Positions 55,209-63,671 of a DNA stretch of 64,000 bases are shown one piece after another. The translations under genes and the position numbers were made by a program. Source of the stretch: UBA5614 sp963667535 (GTDB taxonomy: Bacteria > Cloacimonadota > Cloacimonadia > Cloacimonadales > Cloacimonadaceae); the NCBI GenBank assembly GCA_963667535.2, contig CAXXDU010000002.1, forward strand, positions 2,170,001-2,234,000, given 5' to 3'. The notes under the pieces were generated by a model that had not been told where the DNA came from, ran no database searches, and saw only the letters and a list, made by a program, of their open reading frames with translations. How positions within the stretch are numbered: position 1 is the stretch's first letter; each line of letters begins with the position of its first letter.

Positions 55209-56059
55209 CTGGGCTCCTTAGCATCTTTAACAGATTTAAGTATGTTCAAAAATTGAACATGTTCGTGTACATCATGAACCCTTACTACATCTATCCCAGC
55301 CTCTAATGCCAAAAGAGTAGTTCCCAGAGAGCCGCCTAAACGTTCGGATGGATCTGAAGGACTAATATCATTAATAAAGCGTTTGCGGGATGCGCCCATA
55401 ACTATTGGAAGCCCTAACACTTTAAAAGCTTCCAGATTTGCTAAAATGCTCAGATTATGTTCAAGATTTTTTCCAAAGCCAATACCGGGATCTATCATGA
55501 TTCTGTCTGAACAGATTCCATTTATTAAGCAATAGTCTATACGTTCCTTAAAGAATGACACTATCTCTGAAACAACGTCCGCATAAGCCGGATTTTGTTG
55601 CATTGTTTCTGGTTTACCCTGCATATGCATGAGTATAATCCCAACATCCTGGTATTTCTGTAACACTTTCAACATGTTTTCGTCATGCCTTAAAGCAGAA
55701 ATATCATTTACGATATTAGCACCTGCCAGAATGGCTTTCTCTGCAACTTCTGCATTTCTGGTATCAACAGAGATAGTTATCGTGGAATTTTCCCTGATTG
55801 ATTTTATTACAGGCAGAATTCTATCCAGTTCTTCCTGAATACTGATCTGCTCAGCTCCTGGACGTGTGCTCTCCCCTCCCACATCTATTATGGAAGCCCC
55901 TTGCTTTATCATCTTATGAACATATTTTAAAGATTTGGATAAATCGTTATACTCATTACCGTCGGAAAAGGAATCAGGCGTTATATTGAGTATACCCATC
56001 ACTATAGGAAGATTCTTTCCGGACAGGAGAGAAGAGATTAGATGTTCAGAATTGCACAT
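55205..56059 (-). CDS. folP: Dihydropteroate synthase
   Basis: Folate synthesis: joins p-aminobenzoate and dihydropterin pyrophosphate. GILNITPDSFSDG and GGESTRPGA are the two signature loops, with IDPGIGFGK and GASRKRFI further on. 284 aa. Starts at the base after the tonB stop and is coupled to dacA by ATGA. Confidence 0.95.
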   Translation of the reverse strand: MCNSEHLISSLLSGKNLPIVMGILNITPDSFSDGNEYNDLSKSLKYVHKMIKQGASIIDVGGESTRPGAEQISIQEELDRILPVIKSIRENSTITISVDTRNAEVAEKAILAGANIVNDISALRHDENMLKVLQKYQDVGIILMHMQGKPETMQQNPAYADVVSEIVSFFKERIDYCLINGICSDRIMIDPGIGFGKNLEHNLSILANLEAFKVLGLPIVMGASRKRFINDISPSDPSERLGGSLGTTLLALEAGIDVVRVHDVHEHVQFLNILKSVKDAKEPR

Positions 56060-56743
56060 TTATTCTGGATTAAATATAAATGAAATTCTGTAAGCTTTGC
56101 TGCTATTATATGATTTATAGGAAAATAGCCATTGTCTTAAAGCGATGATTGATTCGTTTGTATAATTAGGGTCATCTATCAGTACAGGAACAATCGATTC
56201 CGAATCCACAGTCCCATTTTGTTTGATTTTAAATTGCAGAGTGACCTTGCCATAATCATTAATTGTTGGTTTGGGCAGAACTTGCTTAAGGATAATAATG
56301 TTTCCATCGTCATTATCTAACTGATAGCCGTTTCCACCTTGCTGACTACCTTGTAACTGTGACTTTACACCTGTTAAGTAGCTTGAACTAGTACCTGATT
56401 GGGGAGCACTATTCACTTTTCCCGGCTTTCTGTAAACAGGAGCTTCAATTGATTTGGCTGTTGTGGGAATAGGAGATATCTTTTCAGTAACAGGATTTTG
56501 CTGATCATTGGTAAGAGTATTCTGATTCAGAGCCTGAGTATTATCGTTAGTTTGAACTTCACCGGGAGGCGCAAAATCTTCCTGAATTACTTCAGGATTT
56601 TCATCAGTCAACCATTCCACCATAAGTTCTGTTGCATGTTTAGGAACATTAAATGTAATCAGTCCTAATAACATAAATATACTTACATGGATGATTAATG
56701 ATATGAGATAGCTATCGAGGTCGAATGGTCTACTTAACTTCAT
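56060..56743 (-). CDS. TonB-like energy transducer
   Basis: 227 aa: an N-terminal transmembrane helix (SLIIHVSIFMLLGLITF), a long low-complexity proline, asparagine and glutamine-rich periplasmic linker, and a C-terminal TonB-like domain (GKVTLQFKIKQNGTVDSESIVPVL...ALRQWLFSYK). It follows exbB and exbD, so it probably couples the proton motive force to outer-membrane transport. Overlaps exbD by 14 nt. Confidence 0.82.
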   Translation of the reverse strand: MKLSRPFDLDSYLISLIIHVSIFMLLGLITFNVPKHATELMVEWLTDENPEVIQEDFAPPGEVQTNDNTQALNQNTLTNDQQNPVTEKISPIPTTAKSIEAPVYRKPGKVNSAPQSGTSSSYLTGVKSQLQGSQQGGNGYQLDNDDGNIIILKQVLPKPTINDYGKVTLQFKIKQNGTVDSESIVPVLIDDPNYTNESIIALRQWLFSYKSYNSSKAYRISFIFNPE

Positions 56744-57158
56744 TGGTTGTATTACTGACCTTTATTGTGGCAATTGTTATCTTTTCAAAACCGGTATTGC
56801 GCAGGATGTCCATTATTCCGATTACTTCCTGCAAAGAAGTACTCTTATCTGAAACAAGCCTGACCACCTGCTCTTTGTCTTTGAAATAGAAAGGCAAATC
56901 CGTTTGGAACTGCTCCAGATTCATCTTAATATTATTGATAACAATATCATCTCTATTATTATAGACAACTTCCAGAGTACGTAGATTTTGCTGAACACCT
57001 GAGCTTGAACCCGGCAGTCTGACATTTATTCCTGATTGGGTAATAAAGTTAGATGCCAGCATTAGAAATATAAGCAGCAAAAATATCACATCAGTCAGTG
57101 AGATTAACACTGATGTTGATATGCGTTTGTGTTTTGTTTCAACTTTCATTATGGTCAA
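56730..57158 (-). CDS. exbD: ExbD/TolR biopolymer transport protein
   Basis: 142 aa with one N-terminal transmembrane helix (LTDVIFLLLIFLMLASNFI) containing the conserved Asp in SLTDVIF, used in proton passage, and a periplasmic ExbD domain (VRLPGSS, VRLVSDKSTSLQEVI). ATGA overlap with exbB. Confidence 0.92.
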   Translation of the reverse strand: MTIMKVETKHKRISTSVLISLTDVIFLLLIFLMLASNFITQSGINVRLPGSSSGVQQNLRTLEVVYNNRDDIVINNIKMNLEQFQTDLPFYFKDKEQVVRLVSDKSTSLQEVIGIMDILRNTGFEKITIATIKVSNTTNEVK

Positions 57159-57772
57159 ACAGATGATTTATTGTGATTAATCATAAAGTCGTCTATTTGC
57201 TCTTGCAGAAATTTGGCAGTATTCTCAGTATGCGTGACCAAATCATTATAGAAGATGATAGCAGGGATGCCAACTACCAAGCCGCCAACCGTAGTTAATA
57301 GTGCTTCCCATATTCCGCCTGCCAGTAAGGATATGTCTATACCGTTAGAACTGGATGCAGCTATATTAATAAAGACTTTAACCATACCTGTAACAGTGCC
57401 AAGAAAACCCACCAGGGGAGCTACGGCTGATATTGTTGATAGCCAGCCCAAACCACTTTCCATCTTGTGAACCGCAATATTAGCTGCTGTTTCAATGCTG
57501 TCTTTAACTACTATGTAATCTTTATCCATCAAAGTAGTCGCTTTAATCAAGACCATACTCAACGGACAATCATTATCTGACTCTTTGATTACTTTATCAA
57601 TTTCTTCAGCGTTGGCAGCAGAGGCTATACTATTTGCAAGCTTCTTATGCTTACTATTGATGGTAAGAATCTGTTTGTACTTTCCTACGATGATTGCCAA
57701 TGCCAGGAACGACAAAGCCAAAAGGACGTACATCAGAGGTCCGCCCTTGAAGAAAATATCCAATACTGTCAT
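57155..57772 (-). CDS. exbB: ExbB/TolQ/MotA proton channel protein
   Basis: 205 aa with an N-terminal transmembrane segment (YVLLALSFLALAIIVGKY) and the conserved MotA/TolQ/ExbB region GLGWLSTISAVAPLVGFLGTVTGMV, followed by IWEALLTTVGGLVVGIPAIIFYN. First gene of the six-gene operon, preceded by a hairpin terminator from serC. Confidence 0.93.
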   Translation of the reverse strand: MTVLDIFFKGGPLMYVLLALSFLALAIIVGKYKQILTINSKHKKLANSIASAANAEEIDKVIKESDNDCPLSMVLIKATTLMDKDYIVVKDSIETAANIAVHKMESGLGWLSTISAVAPLVGFLGTVTGMVKVFINIAASSSNGIDISLLAGGIWEALLTTVGGLVVGIPAIIFYNDLVTHTENTAKFLQEQIDDFMINHNKSSV

Positions 57773-57805
57773 TATATTCCTTCTGTTAATATGTGAATGG
57801 AATTA

Positions 57806-57830
57806 GGGTACGTTTGGTCAAAACGTACCC
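57806..57830 (-). terminator. Hairpin terminator after serC
   Basis: Perfect 10-bp stem GGGTACGTTT / AAACGTACCC with a 5-nt loop, 14 nt past the serC stop. The following T-run is weak (TAATTCC on the minus strand), so termination may be partial. Confidence 0.65.
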
Positions 57831-57843
57831 TATATTTAAATAA

Positions 57844-58929
57844 TTATCCGTTTTTTGACATGAAGTCATTCATGAAGACAGACAAGTCATAACAGGCTTT
57901 GAGAGGAAGAGAATTATAAGTGGAAGCACGGCATCCGCCTACATCACGGTGTCCTTTCAAGCCAATCATGCCATTAGCAGTAGCTTCTTTGATAAACTTG
58001 GCTTCCAATTCTTCGGTAGCTAATCTGAAAGTAATATTCATGAGTGAACGTGAATCCTTTTGAACTGTGCCCTTGAAATATCCGTTGGAATTATCTATTG
58101 CATCATAGATGTATTTAGCTTTGGCTTTATTATTTTCGTGAATCTTGTCCAGACCACCAAATCCTTCAATCCATTTTGTGACCAGACCTATCATGTAAAT
58201 AGTCCAGGTGGGAGGGGTATTGAGCATGCTCTGATTTTCTGATTGAGTTTTATAATTTAAGATACCGGGGACAACAGGAATAACCTTATCAAACATATCC
58301 TTCTTTATTAAAACAACAACTGCTCCGGCTGGTCCGATATTCTTTTGTGCTCCGGCGTAGATCAGTGAGTACTTTTGAATATCAATCGGCTTACTGACAA
58401 AATTGGAAGACATATCAGCAATCAAGGGAACTGATTTTGGTATATCAGGATCAGTCTGCCATTCTGTACCATAAATTGTATTGTTATTGGTAATATGCAG
58501 ATAGGCTGGATTTTCAGATAGTGTCCATTCTTTGGGGATATAAGCAAATTTTTCTGCTTCAGAAGTAGCAGCCAGATGAACTTTCTTGCCAAGTCTCTTG
58601 GCTTCTTTATAAGCTTTGGTAGCCCAGACACCTGTATTAATATAATTTGCTATCTTGTCATCAGGACATAATGCCCAGGGGACTGCAGTAAATTGCATGG
58701 TTGCTCCGCCTTGCAGAAACAACACATCCCAATCATCACCCAAGCCATAAATGCGTTTAATTGCATCATGAGCACCAAATATGATTGCTTCATATTCTTT
58801 GCTGCGGTGGCTCATTTCCATTACGGACAAGCCCAATCCTTTGTAATTAAATAAATCTGCCTGTGCTTCAAGCAAGACTTCTTCTGGTAATACTCCGGGA
58901 CCTGCATTAAAGTTATGCACTCTTTCCAT
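57844..58929 (-). CDS. serC: Phosphoserine aminotransferase
   Basis: PLP enzyme of serine synthesis. 361 aa beginning VHNFNAGPGVLP, with LFLQGGATMQF, TGVWATKAYKEA and the PLP lysine Lys196 in YAGAQKNIGPAG. GHRDVGGCRASTYN near the C-terminus is also characteristic. GGAGG precedes the ATG. Transcribed alone, with a hairpin after it. Confidence 0.96.
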   Translation of the reverse strand: MERVHNFNAGPGVLPEEVLLEAQADLFNYKGLGLSVMEMSHRSKEYEAIIFGAHDAIKRIYGLGDDWDVLFLQGGATMQFTAVPWALCPDDKIANYINTGVWATKAYKEAKRLGKKVHLAATSEAEKFAYIPKEWTLSENPAYLHITNNNTIYGTEWQTDPDIPKSVPLIADMSSNFVSKPIDIQKYSLIYAGAQKNIGPAGAVVVLIKKDMFDKVIPVVPGILNYKTQSENQSMLNTPPTWTIYMIGLVTKWIEGFGGLDKIHENNKAKAKYIYDAIDNSNGYFKGTVQKDSRSLMNITFRLATEELEAKFIKEATANGMIGLKGHRDVGGCRASTYNSLPLKACYDLSVFMNDFMSKNG

Positions 58930-59169
58930 CGTAATTTCCTCCAGTTTATTTTATTTTTAATATGAAACAAGACTTTCACAACTCAGTATAGATGGCAAGG
59001 ATTTTTTGTATTTGTGCGTAATATTTAGTTAATTTGCGGCATAATTGTCCTGACGTCTACTACTGGGTTGTCATGATGGCATAATTAAAATTTCCAAAAG
59101 TAAGCAAATTGTTGTTGTGTACTAAAGAGAATTATATGCTTGCAGCTATACCAGACTGTTTATTGGCTA

Positions 59170-60129
59170 TTAACGTTTGGTAAGGTATAACAATTTGTGC
59201 CTGTAGTCAAATATAGGGTTGAATTGTTCTAATAAAGGAAGTCCTACAATACCCAGATTGCCGGGCGTAACGCTTGAGCTTTCACTATCACTAAACGATA
59301 CAATTGGTGCTTTTACTGTATATTTTCCGATTGATAGTTCTTTGATTGCTGATTCATATATTGTAAATTCTCCCTGAGCGCCATATCTCTTCTGTTCATC
59401 TGCTCCCGCGGGAAGTTTTATTCTATTACTCGCATTCATGCCAATTAGCAGGATATGTACTCCACCTAAGTCAAGATCAGCTCTCCCGGTGTATTTTTCG
59501 TTATTTGCTAATGTAAAAGTAACAGGTATGGAATAAGCCTCGCCGGTTTCTTGCTTCATCTCAACGACACACCCTTTACCTTTGTATTTAAATGTATCAG
59601 GTTTATGTAAGATTATAACCATTTTATCAAAATCAAACTCCACTACAAAATGAGAGAAGAAAGTATTGCACAATTGTCCGTCTGTGCCTTTAAACATTTC
59701 TGCATAACCCGCAGATGCCGGTGAAATATAAGCATCCTGACCAGAAAATTCTATTTCATAAAAACTGATGTTCAGGTCATTGGCTACATACGCTTCTGTT
59801 TCCTCTCCCTCACCTGCTCCACCAATAGTTCCTGCATACTTCGATGCCAAATTCAAACTATCTATTAACGGCGAACCAAATAACCAGACTTCATCCCATA
59901 AATGACCATTGTCAATCATCAGAAGAGCCTTTTTCCCATTTATTTTAGTCTCCATCACAGGTTTATCTCTCAGCATGGTAAACGGTATTCTGACTGATGT
60001 TTTGGTCTTATCGAATATCTTATAAGAACCAGGACCGGTAACTTTAGAATCAGTTTGTGTTTCAATTGCCAGTAATGATACAGCGCTCATCAGTATTATC
60101 AGGCATAATGATAAGTAATTTATAGGCAT
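59170..60129 (-). CDS. Secreted retropepsin-like protein with degenerate active-site motifs
   Basis: 319 aa from the ATG at 60129 (GAGGAGAG upstream) with a signal peptide (LSLCLIILMSAVSLLAIE). The order KINGKKALLMIDNGHLWDEV, GGAGEGEE, and GRADLDLGGVHILLIG, then GIVGLPLLEQFNPIFDYRHKLLYL resembles two retropepsin-like lobes. The usual DTG/DSG motifs read DNG and DLG, so catalysis is uncertain. Periplasmic or surface. Confidence 0.7.
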   Translation of the reverse strand: MPINYLSLCLIILMSAVSLLAIETQTDSKVTGPGSYKIFDKTKTSVRIPFTMLRDKPVMETKINGKKALLMIDNGHLWDEVWLFGSPLIDSLNLASKYAGTIGGAGEGEETEAYVANDLNISFYEIEFSGQDAYISPASAGYAEMFKGTDGQLCNTFFSHFVVEFDFDKMVIILHKPDTFKYKGKGCVVEMKQETGEAYSIPVTFTLANNEKYTGRADLDLGGVHILLIGMNASNRIKLPAGADEQKRYGAQGEFTIYESAIKELSIGKYTVKAPIVSFSDSESSSVTPGNLGIVGLPLLEQFNPIFDYRHKLLYLTKR

Positions 60130-60616
60130 GAATCTCTCCTCAGGCATTCTCTTCTTCTAGTCACCTATAGTTATCAGCAAGATAGATGCCAGTCTATCAC
60201 TCAAAAACACTATAACCATATTATCATGAACTATAATACTATAGCATCTTTAGCTCATTGATTGCTACCTCATTCCCAATAATATTTGATATCACTTATA
60301 TATATATTCATATCCATTATACATATCTTCTCCCACATTTTTTGAACATCATTCCTGTTTAATCAATCTCTCTCATTTAATGAAGATTCCTCATTCCGGA
60401 CTCACAGTGTGTCATTCCTGCGCAGGCAGGAATCCGTCATTCTCGACCTGATCGGGGATCCATTCAATACTTACGAAACGCAGTGCAGCGATAAGATGCA
60501 GTAACAAACTTTATGTAGCATTGGAATGCTACACTACTTATCACAGACAAGAGTGTCTGTTGTACTTTCCACTTAATCACCTAATCACTTAATCACCTAA
60601 TCACTTAATCACGCTT
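60130..60616. other. Gene-free start of repeat island 2
   Basis: No gene. It holds a CATTCCTGCGCAGGCAGGAATCC palindrome copy near 60413, the GTAGCATTGGAATGCTAC hairpin (60515-60532), an ACAGACA-AGAG-TGTCTGT hairpin (60543-60560) whose reverse complement is near 13519, and short TCACCTAATCACTTAA repeats (60575-60612). Confidence 0.65.
60515..60532. repeat. 18-bp hairpin repeat, second copy
   Basis: Identical to 34886-34903: GTAGCATTGGAATGCTAC, 8-bp stem with a GG loop. Confidence 0.8.
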
Positions 60617-61063
60617 TTACATCAGATTATTAAAGCGTATATATCCTTTCACATAAGGTAGCAGTCCCGCATCCACAGCTTTCTTCACACTCAGGCAAGG
60701 ATAGTCATTATCGTAAATTTCCTGTTTGGTAATAGTGCTCAGGTCAATACCGGGTATGGTCTTTGCCATTGTGAACATCACTTTCATATATAGATTGCAC
60801 CAGGTCATCACAGCGCCATAACGTTTATCCGGCAATTGATTATACAGCTCCAGATAAAAACCGAAGTCTTCTTTATAGTAAAAATCCGGCTTTATTGTGC
60901 CAAGATTACGCATAATCCCCTGAAAGCGATTTTGTGAATCACCAAACGGCATGTGAGGACGCCTCCGCATATAAAAGCAATTCGTTTTACGCACATAGTA
61001 GATAATCGAGTTGTCAGCAGCGCCGGAAAACCCGTTTATCATGTTTTTGAATGTAACTCTCAA
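60617..61063 (-). CDS. 148-aa protein of unknown function, family A copy 2 (TTG start)
   Basis: Paralogue of the protein at 12897-13343 with the same length. The initiation codon is TTG at 61061-61063, supported by AAGGAG 6 nt upstream and by alignment of LRVTFKN with MRVQLKR. Conserved with copy 1: WCNLYMKVMFTMAKT, IDLSTITKQEIYDNDYPCLSVKKAVDAGLLPYVKGY. No signal or membrane segment; function unknown. It stands in an island with the same repeats as copy 1. Confidence 0.8.
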   Translation of the reverse strand: MRVTFKNMINGFSGAADNSIIYYVRKTNCFYMRRRPHMPFGDSQNRFQGIMRNLGTIKPDFYYKEDFGFYLELYNQLPDKRYGAVMTWCNLYMKVMFTMAKTIPGIDLSTITKQEIYDNDYPCLSVKKAVDAGLLPYVKGYIRFNNLM

Positions 61064-61603
61064 TTTTTACTCCTTTTTATGTAGGGACATGCCTTGTGCT
61101 TGTCCTAAAAGATATATAAACATGCCTTGTGCTTGTCCGCATTAACTCCACTATATCACTATTAAGTCGTAGAGACATGCCTAGAGCTTGTCCATTTATC
61201 TTTACTTATTTTCCTGCGACACCGAATCACTAATACACTACTATTTGCGGACAAGCACAAGGCATGTCCCTACGACCCATAAACACACGGTGTATCGTCC
61301 CAACAAAACACAAGAAGTGTCATTCCTTCGATGGATGGCTAGTCATCCTGAGCTAAGCCTGCCCTCGACCCGATCGGGGGAAGGACATGCTGTTTTCACC
61401 TTATCACCTAATCACCCAATCACCTGATCACAGCGAAGCATAATTCAAAATTCATAAATCATAATTAAAAACATGCCCCTTATCTTACTATATAGGCATA
61501 AAACAAGTGTTTTTAGGCATAAGTCCAAAAACAAACTGAATATTCATTCTTAATTCTTAATTTTTAATTGCATTATATGTTTAGCATATCAAGTTTAATT
61601 CTG

Positions 61604-61709
61604 GTACGATGCACCGTACATACACGATACTTGCCCGGTATCACTTCGGACTCGCACCGAAGTGCCACCGAGTAACTACGGGGCTTCAACCGTGCATCCT
61701 TGCTCGTGT
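61604..61709. other. GC-rich multi-stem element with possible pseudoknot
   Basis: In AT-rich surroundings, this 106-nt block has perfect stems CACTTCGG/CCGAAGTG (61642-61649, 61657-61664), GATAC/GTATC (61626-61630, 61638-61642), GATGCAC/GTGCATC (61608-61614, 61692-61698) and ACACGA/TCGTGT (61622-61627, 61704-61709). The last two cross, which would be a pseudoknot. Structured RNA or DNA element end; not matched to anything I know. Confidence 0.45.
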
Positions 61710-61777
61710 GAAGGGGATATGAATATGGAATTGACTTCTTGAAAATAGATCTTGTAAATATGAATTTGAGATACGTA

Positions 61778-61888
61778 GGTTAGTTTTCCTCAACTGACCA
61801 AATCAAAGTAGGTTACGTGCCCTCACATGACCAAAGAAATTTATCAACAATATTACAAATACTTTTGGACAACCGAGGGCGGTTATAC
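61778..61888. repeat. Double-hairpin repeat, half copy plus full copy
   Basis: Half copy GGTTAGTT-(6 nt)-AACTGACC at 61778-61799; full copy GGTTACGTG-CCCT-CACATGACC at 61811-61832 and GGACAACCG-AGGG-CGGTTATAC at 61867-61888. Same family as 13959-14120. Confidence 0.8.
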
Positions 61889-62182
61889 TACCATTATAAA
61901 CTCCATAAATAAAACCAATTTCTTTTTAGGTTGATACAAAGATGTGTGTGAGTCTATTAATCACACTTCAATAAATGAATTTTTATCACTATAACTAGAT
62001 ATATATTTTTTGAATATATTTAAGCATATATTGATAATCTACTGAGATTTATATTAGATATTTAATGGTTATGAATTGAAAATCTATTCTTTTATGTGAA
62101 GATATAATTTTTGTTACTCATGATATTGTGTGTATCAATATGATTTCAACAAGAATACAATCTTGAGATTTATCTAATCTAC

Positions 62183-62211
62183 TTGACAATTTAATACATT
62201 TTAATTTTAAT
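62183..62211 (+). promoter_or_regulatory. Sigma-70-like promoter of the right-end module
   Basis: TTGACA (62183-62188), a 17-nt spacer, TTTAAT (62206-62211). The -35 is a perfect consensus and the -10 differs at one base. A GAGG ribosome binding site and ATG follow at 62228. Confidence 0.65.
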
Positions 62212-62227
62212 CCAAACGAGGATTGTT

Positions 62228-63340
62228 ATGAAATTAATTTATAAGTTGCCAAAGTACACTCATTATAACAATAAAAGAGCGATAAGCCAAAATAAAAGAA
62301 GACTAAAGCATAATGATAAGATAAAACACAAAAATTATTATTTCCATAGCTTGCCGAAACCTCAAACCGATAGGAGAATTCAAAAAGATATTGAAAGAAC
62401 TGCTTGGAATTATGTAACTGCTCCTAAAGACTTTTCGTTTAGAAATAACACCGAACAATGTTTATTATTCCTTGATGAAATTGATAAGCTATATGAATTA
62501 AGAAAGCCTATATGGGTGATTCTTAAACAAGTTGAAAGAGCTGATCATGATTCTATTGTCCTTTTATTATCTTCCATGATATATTTTAGGGAATCTGGAA
62601 TTGCATATAATGGTGATTTCCCAAAAAATTTAGAAATCAAGGCAAAATTACAAGAATCAGGGTTTTTAGACGTTTTGTATAAAAAGTATACTTACAATAA
62701 AGCCAAATCATCTTTAAAAGGAGAGAACAATCTAATTATAACTAATTGGTCTACAAAAGTAAATGCTTCATTATCTTCACATATAATCCATGACGCAACA
62801 AAGTTCATTTGGGGTAATGAAAAAAGAAATCCCGGTATTCAAAGAAATCTTATTGAACTGATGTTAAATACACATAATCATGCTGATCTTGATGAACAGA
62901 ATGTAGAACATTGGTACTTATCTATTGAGAAAGACAAGTTAAAAAATAGAGTTTGCTTTTCGTTTATAGATTACGGAGTTGGTGTATTTACTAGTTTGAC
63001 GAATAAAAAACCTGGAAATAAGTTTTTTGGGATTTTGGAAAAATTAAAAATTAAACATAAGGTAGTTGAAACGGACGAGGATTTAACTGAAGAAATTTTA
63101 CTTAAGCAAATACTAATTGGCGAACTTCATAAAACCGCAACTGGAAAGTATTATCGAGGAAAAGGGTTACCTGGATTAAAAGATATGCTTGACAGAAAAT
63201 GGTTTTCGAATTTATATATAATAACTAATAAAGCATATTCTAACGTTACTGATGGTGAATACAGATTGTTAAATAATAGCTTTAAGGGTACTTTTATTTA
63301 TTGGGAACTTACAAAGGAGAACAAGTACTGTGATAGATAG
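62228..63340 (+). CDS. STAS-like / GHKL ATPase protein
   Basis: 370 aa. After a basic N-terminus, residues about 70-150 look STAS-like (LLFLDEIDKLYE, SIVLLLSSMIYFRESGI, KLQESGFLDVL). The C-terminal half is a GHKL (HSP90/histidine-kinase type) ATPase: N-box NLIELMLNTHNHAD (Glu210, Asn214), G1 FIDYGVGV (Asp248, Gly250, Gly252) and G2 YRGKGLPGLKDML. There is no H-box or sensor domain, so it is not a normal kinase. It overlaps the next gene by 11 nt; own promoter upstream; AT-rich codon use suggests transfer. Confidence 0.82.
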   Translation: MKLIYKLPKYTHYNNKRAISQNKRRLKHNDKIKHKNYYFHSLPKPQTDRRIQKDIERTAWNYVTAPKDFSFRNNTEQCLLFLDEIDKLYELRKPIWVILKQVERADHDSIVLLLSSMIYFRESGIAYNGDFPKNLEIKAKLQESGFLDVLYKKYTYNKAKSSLKGENNLIITNWSTKVNASLSSHIIHDATKFIWGNEKRNPGIQRNLIELMLNTHNHADLDEQNVEHWYLSIEKDKLKNRVCFSFIDYGVGVFTSLTNKKPGNKFFGILEKLKIKHKVVETDEDLTEEILLKQILIGELHKTATGKYYRGKGLPGLKDMLDRKWFSNLYIITNKAYSNVTDGEYRLLNNSFKGTFIYWELTKENKYCDR

Positions 63341-63671
63341 ATACGTATATAAAATTTCTTCTAAATATACAAAAACACCAGGTCCTCGAAGATCCAAAGA
63401 AGGAGATTATCCAGGCGAAGATTTTAGGAGAAAAATACTTTCTAAACTAGTAAATGAGGCAATACATGACAATGTTAAGCTTGTGATTGACCTAGATGGT
63501 ACTGAGGGTTATAGTTCTTCTTTTCTTGAAGAATCATTTGGAGGGTTAATCAGAAATGATCATATATCCTATAAAGAAATTTTAGAACATGTTGAGCTTA
63601 GATCGCTAGAAGAACCATATTTAATAGACGAAATCTCAAGATATCTAAAAGACGCAGATGAAAACAAATAG
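63330..63671 (+). CDS. STAS-like DUF4325 protein
   Basis: 113 aa with a GTG start at 63330 (GGAG upstream), overlapping the ATPase stop. DFRRKILSKLVNEAIHDNVKLVIDLDGTEGYSSSFLEESFGGLI carries the DUF4325 signature SSSF-x-x-E-x-FG. Family members are small STAS-like proteins encoded next to GHKL ATPases, reminiscent of anti-sigma/anti-anti-sigma pairs. Cytoplasmic; probable partner of the preceding ATPase. Confidence 0.82.
   Translation: MIDRYVYKISSKYTKTPGPRRSKEGDYPGEDFRRKILSKLVNEAIHDNVKLVIDLDGTEGYSSSFLEESFGGLIRNDHISYKEILEHVELRSLEEPYLIDEISRYLKDADENK

Larger units (their letters stand above)
61064..62227. other. Gene-free repeat island 2 core
   Basis: No supportable gene. Contents: three GGACATGCCTTGTGCTTGTCC-type modules (61081-61195) plus an inverted one (61246-61273), a CTTCACACG-bounded GC-rich folded element (61604-61709), a half-copy and a full copy of the double-hairpin repeat (61778-61799, 61811-61888), then AT-rich sequence with a promoter at 62183-62211. 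Confidence 0.65.

Noticed and set aside
61188..61427. Plus-strand open frame in repeat island 2
   Set aside because: Made of dispersed repeats read in one frame; no start signal.
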